DNA from: Emcibacter nanhaiensis
Lineage (GTDB): Bacteria; Pseudomonadota; Alphaproteobacteria; Sphingomonadales; Emcibacteraceae
Assembly: GCF_006385175.1 (NCBI RefSeq)
Contig: NZ_VFIY01000008.1
Coordinates: 97,656 to 161,655, forward strand
Direction: 5' to 3'
DNA: 64,000 nt
Below, one piece after another: positions 61,755-64,000 of the stretch. Each line of letters opens with the position of its first letter. The first letter of the stretch is position 1. The translations under genes were made by a program, and so were the position numbers. The notes under the pieces are model-generated. The model did not search any database. It saw nothing but the letters and a program-made list of their open reading frames with translations, and was not told the origin of the DNA.

Positions 61755-62258
61755 ATAACTTCCAGTACTTAAAAGGATGTACAGGAAAAATATGCACTCT
61801 AAATTTGGATAAGGATCGATATATCCCCAACGCCCCAAAACTCATCAAACAGACCAGTTCTGCAAGTGATTTCCTGAGGTATGTAAATAGTCGCACCTCA
61901 ATGCTGCCACTTCAGGTCAGTTTCCACCTGAGTAGTTTTTATTTGGCCCCGATAAGTTGCGTTCTTCTATTTTTATTGAATATATTCGCTTCACGTCTGA
62001 CAGGCAAAGTTACTATTACAGGATGTACTTTCTTCTATCACGGCGAATATTTCATCTTATCTTACATAAGATGACTATAATAATATACCTAAAGTAAATT
62101 ATTTACTAAATAAAAGTGCACTTCTTATCTAACAACAGTAGATTCATGTGGTAAATTGAGTTAAAAAGTCTCATGTATAACTATGATGTATAACAATCCC
62201 GCATAACTAGCACACATTGTGTTGGAAATGGTGGGGCGTCGGACAGGGGGAAAAATCT
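61755..62258. other. 500-bp AT-rich gap before the PAS proteins
   Basis: No gene seen. Must contain divergent promoters for the degenerate GGDEF-EAL gene and the first PAS_5 gene. Confidence 0.4.
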
Positions 62259-62717
62259 ATGTTTATGTATCCCGTAGAGTTTTCAGATCTTAAACACGAT
62301 GTTCATAAGGAGCTGTTTCAATATTGGAACAAGATTAGGGGCACTCGATCTATGCCACGCCGGAAGGATTTCGAGCCGACAGAGGTGCCAAATGTGTTGA
62401 AACATATCCTCATGGTGAATGTAGAGCAAGCTACAGGTCGGTATCTGATCCGGCTGCTTGGATCGGAAACAGTACAAGCCTTGGGTGCAGATCCCACAGG
62501 TCAATATGTAGATAGTATTCCCGTCATTTCCCGAGTTGTGGAACGTTGCAATTGGATCGTTGAAAACAAGATCCCCTATTACTACCAAGGCAACGTTGAA
62601 TGGTCGGAAAAAAACTTCCTTGAATATCGGTCTATAACGTTCCCTTTTTCCGACGACGGAGAAACTGTTGATATCATAATGGCCGCTATGGTTTACCTCT
62701 TTCCAGAGTCGACCTGA
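62259..62717 (+). CDS. PAS_5-family sensor protein, copy 1
   Basis: A 152-aa single-domain protein from ATG 62259 (AGGGGGA upstream). HDVHKELFQYWNKIRG ... ATGRYLIRLLGSETV ... PFSDDGETVDIIMAA fits the alphaproteobacterial PAS_5 family. No output domain. About half identical to the next gene; a tandem duplication. Confidence 0.82.
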   Translation: MFMYPVEFSDLKHDVHKELFQYWNKIRGTRSMPRRKDFEPTEVPNVLKHILMVNVEQATGRYLIRLLGSETVQALGADPTGQYVDSIPVISRVVERCNWIVENKIPYYYQGNVEWSEKNFLEYRSITFPFSDDGETVDIIMAAMVYLFPEST

Positions 62718-62881
62718 CCCGCCTACACCATATCTCTCGGTTTCGGAGAAGGCCGCAGTGGGGGTGTGAAGGGCAGCAGCAATCTTGAGAGGATTTTCTA
62801 TTATTAGGGAATGATATTATACTGTCAGGTCTGTTTGGATTCGCGTTCCTATATCAATAGATCCCTAAAGTAAAATGGGGC

Positions 62882-63394
62882 ATGAATAATAGTAAAGGTA
62901 TCTTTTTTCCAATGTTTAAAGCCCCCGTTCAGCTATCCGACTTGGAATATGATGTCCATAAAGAACTGTTTTCCTACTGGGACAAAATCAGGGGGTCAAA
63001 ACCCATGCCAAGCCGAACGGATTTTGATCCCATTGATGTTCCTGGACTGCTGACACATATCTCTATGGTTGATATAGAGCCCGAGACCGGAAGATACAAG
63101 TATCGACTGGTCGGTTCCGAAACAGTCACTGGTGTAGGGGAGGATTATACGGGAAGATATCTTGATGAGCTTCCTGTCATGTCTGGAGTAATCGAGCGAT
63201 ATAACTGGATGCTTGAGAATAAAATACCTTACCTCTACAGGGGGCAATTCATCTGGTCGAAGAAAGACTATCTTGACTATTGTGCCTTAAACCTTCCCTT
63301 TTCTGACGATGGCGTGACTGTCAACATTATCATGACTGGCGTAGTCTGTTTCTTGTCAAATCATACAGAACGTCAATATCCCAGGAAGAGATGA
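62882..63394 (+). CDS. PAS_5-family sensor protein, copy 2
   Basis: A 170-aa paralogue of the preceding gene, with YDVHKELFSYWDKIRG, TGRYKYRLVGSETV and PFSDDGVTVNIIM. The start is ATG 62882 or ATG 62912 (the latter gives 160 aa and aligns with copy 1). It ends about 160 bp before the HD-GYP gene and may feed the same signalling circuit. Confidence 0.82.
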   Translation: MNNSKGIFFPMFKAPVQLSDLEYDVHKELFSYWDKIRGSKPMPSRTDFDPIDVPGLLTHISMVDIEPETGRYKYRLVGSETVTGVGEDYTGRYLDELPVMSGVIERYNWMLENKIPYLYRGQFIWSKKDYLDYCALNLPFSDDGVTVNIIMTGVVCFLSNHTERQYPRKR

Positions 63395-63551
63395 GCCAGA
63401 ACAACAAGTTCATCAAGCAGCAATCAGAAAAATCAGCCTCACATTATAGCACCAGGAAAAATCCTTAAAATTTTAAGTGAATTTTTGTAGATATTAATTC
63501 CCACGCCTTAAGCTGGTCTCTTCCTTCATGGTATACAGAGGTATTGGGGAA

Positions 63552-64000
63552 ATGAACACTGATAACTATTCAATATTTAATTCAGACACTGATGAGATCG
63601 TTAAGAATACTGTACTGCTTCTTATCGGACTAAGTGATCTGTACACAAAAGAACACTGTATCATGGTATCCGAACTAGCTGCCCGGATCGCCCAAAGGCT
63701 TGGCGTTCTGCCAGGTGAGATTGAAAAGATAAAGCTGGCCGGCTACCTTCACGACATTGGTAAACAGGCGATACCACAGGGTTTTATATCCAAGCCCGGA
63801 AAGCTATCTCCCCAGGAATATGAGTTGGTCAAAACACATGTCCAGGTTGGCGTAGATGTCCTTCATCAGTTAAAAGTGAGCCCGGCAGTGGTCCGCATGG
63901 TTGGAGAACATCATGAAAGGTTGGACGGTAGCGGATACCCCAATTGTCTCAGAGGATCGGAGATATCGCTTGGTGGTCAGATCATAGGCGTTGCCGATGT
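63552..64000 (+). CDS. HD-GYP c-di-GMP phosphodiesterase (partial, runs off the window)
   Basis: Frame from ATG 63552 to the window edge: KEHCIMVSELAARIAQRLGV, LAGYLHDIGKQAIP with the HD pair, then EHHERLDGSGYP with the GYP motif. These residues bind a bimetal or trimetal site that hydrolyses cyclic di-GMP. At least 149 residues visible; the C-terminus lies to the right. Confidence 0.9.
   Translation, partial: MNTDNYSIFNSDTDEIVKNTVLLLIGLSDLYTKEHCIMVSELAARIAQRLGVLPGEIEKIKLAGYLHDIGKQAIPQGFISKPGKLSPQEYELVKTHVQVGVDVLHQLKVSPAVVRMVGEHHERLDGSGYPNCLRGSEISLGGQIIGVAD

Overview
This window looks like a piece of an alphaproteobacterial chromosome. The clues are four large SusC-independent TonB-dependent receptors of the sphingomonad/Emcibacter type, PAS_5-family proteins, an MmyB-like regulator, a MalT/LuxR regulator, and moderate GC with AT-rich patches. 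No rRNA, complete tRNA, CRISPR array or intact transposase was found. The genus cannot be fixed from sequence alone; an Emcibacterales, Kordiimonadales or sphingomonad relative is my inference.

Layout. (1) 1-6.9 kb: end of an aconitase-X locus, an IlvD/Edd dehydratase, a TonB receptor and a secreted class-C-type serine hydrolase. (2) 6.9-17.6 kb: a minus-strand catabolic operon with a TonB receptor, metal cupin, SDR, acyl-CoA synthetase, E1 alpha, E1 beta, a stand-alone lipoyl protein and a stand-alone E2 catalytic domain. A divergent AraC regulator sits beside it, followed by debris: a chimeric PNPOx/cupin pseudogene and an AraC fragment. (3) 17.7-28.4 kb: a minus-strand two-component system, and divergent to it an intradiol-dioxygenase-like lipoprotein gene that leads into virB2-B3-B4-B6-B9-B10-B11. 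This is the most unusual block: a compact type IV secretion operon without virB1, B5, B7, B8, virD4 or a relaxase. (4) 28.5-31 kb: phd antitoxin, a doubly broken doc toxin, an autoinhibited Fic protein and a gene-poor stretch with a dispersed repeat. (5) 31-42 kb: RidA, VOC, NSS transporter, MBL hydrolase, TonB receptor, LysR, a DapA-like lyase and a three-subunit FAD/FeS amino-acid-type oxidase. Matching LysR boxes lie before the receptor and before lysR/dapA. (6) 42-46.4 kb: accessory debris (PEP-CTERM fragment, EthD protein, hydroxyacid dehydrogenase, MmyB regulator, broken amidohydrolase, small membrane proteins). (7) 46.4-55.5 kb: hyuB-hyuA hydantoinase/oxoprolinase genes, a TonB receptor and a 923-aa MalT-type regulator, all minus strand. 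(8) 55.5-60.3 kb: a second accessory patch with a trbB remnant, HxlR regulator, tautomerase, OsmC, a frameshifted methyltransferase and a truncated esterase. (9) 60.3-64 kb: a degenerate GGDEF-EAL protein, two tandem PAS_5 proteins and the start of an HD-GYP phosphodiesterase.

How it fits together. Most of the window is a mosaic of substrate-specific catabolic units, several of them regulator + outer-membrane receptor + enzymes. They are separated by accessory segments whose edges carry broken genes. A diverged repeat family (copies near 30.7, 42.0-42.25, 45.3 and 60.1-60.3 kb, perhaps 55.65 kb) includes pieces that read, on the minus strand, like tRNA 3' ends (T-loop, acceptor, CCA). It lies in or next to those accessory segments, suggesting old integration or rearrangement sites.
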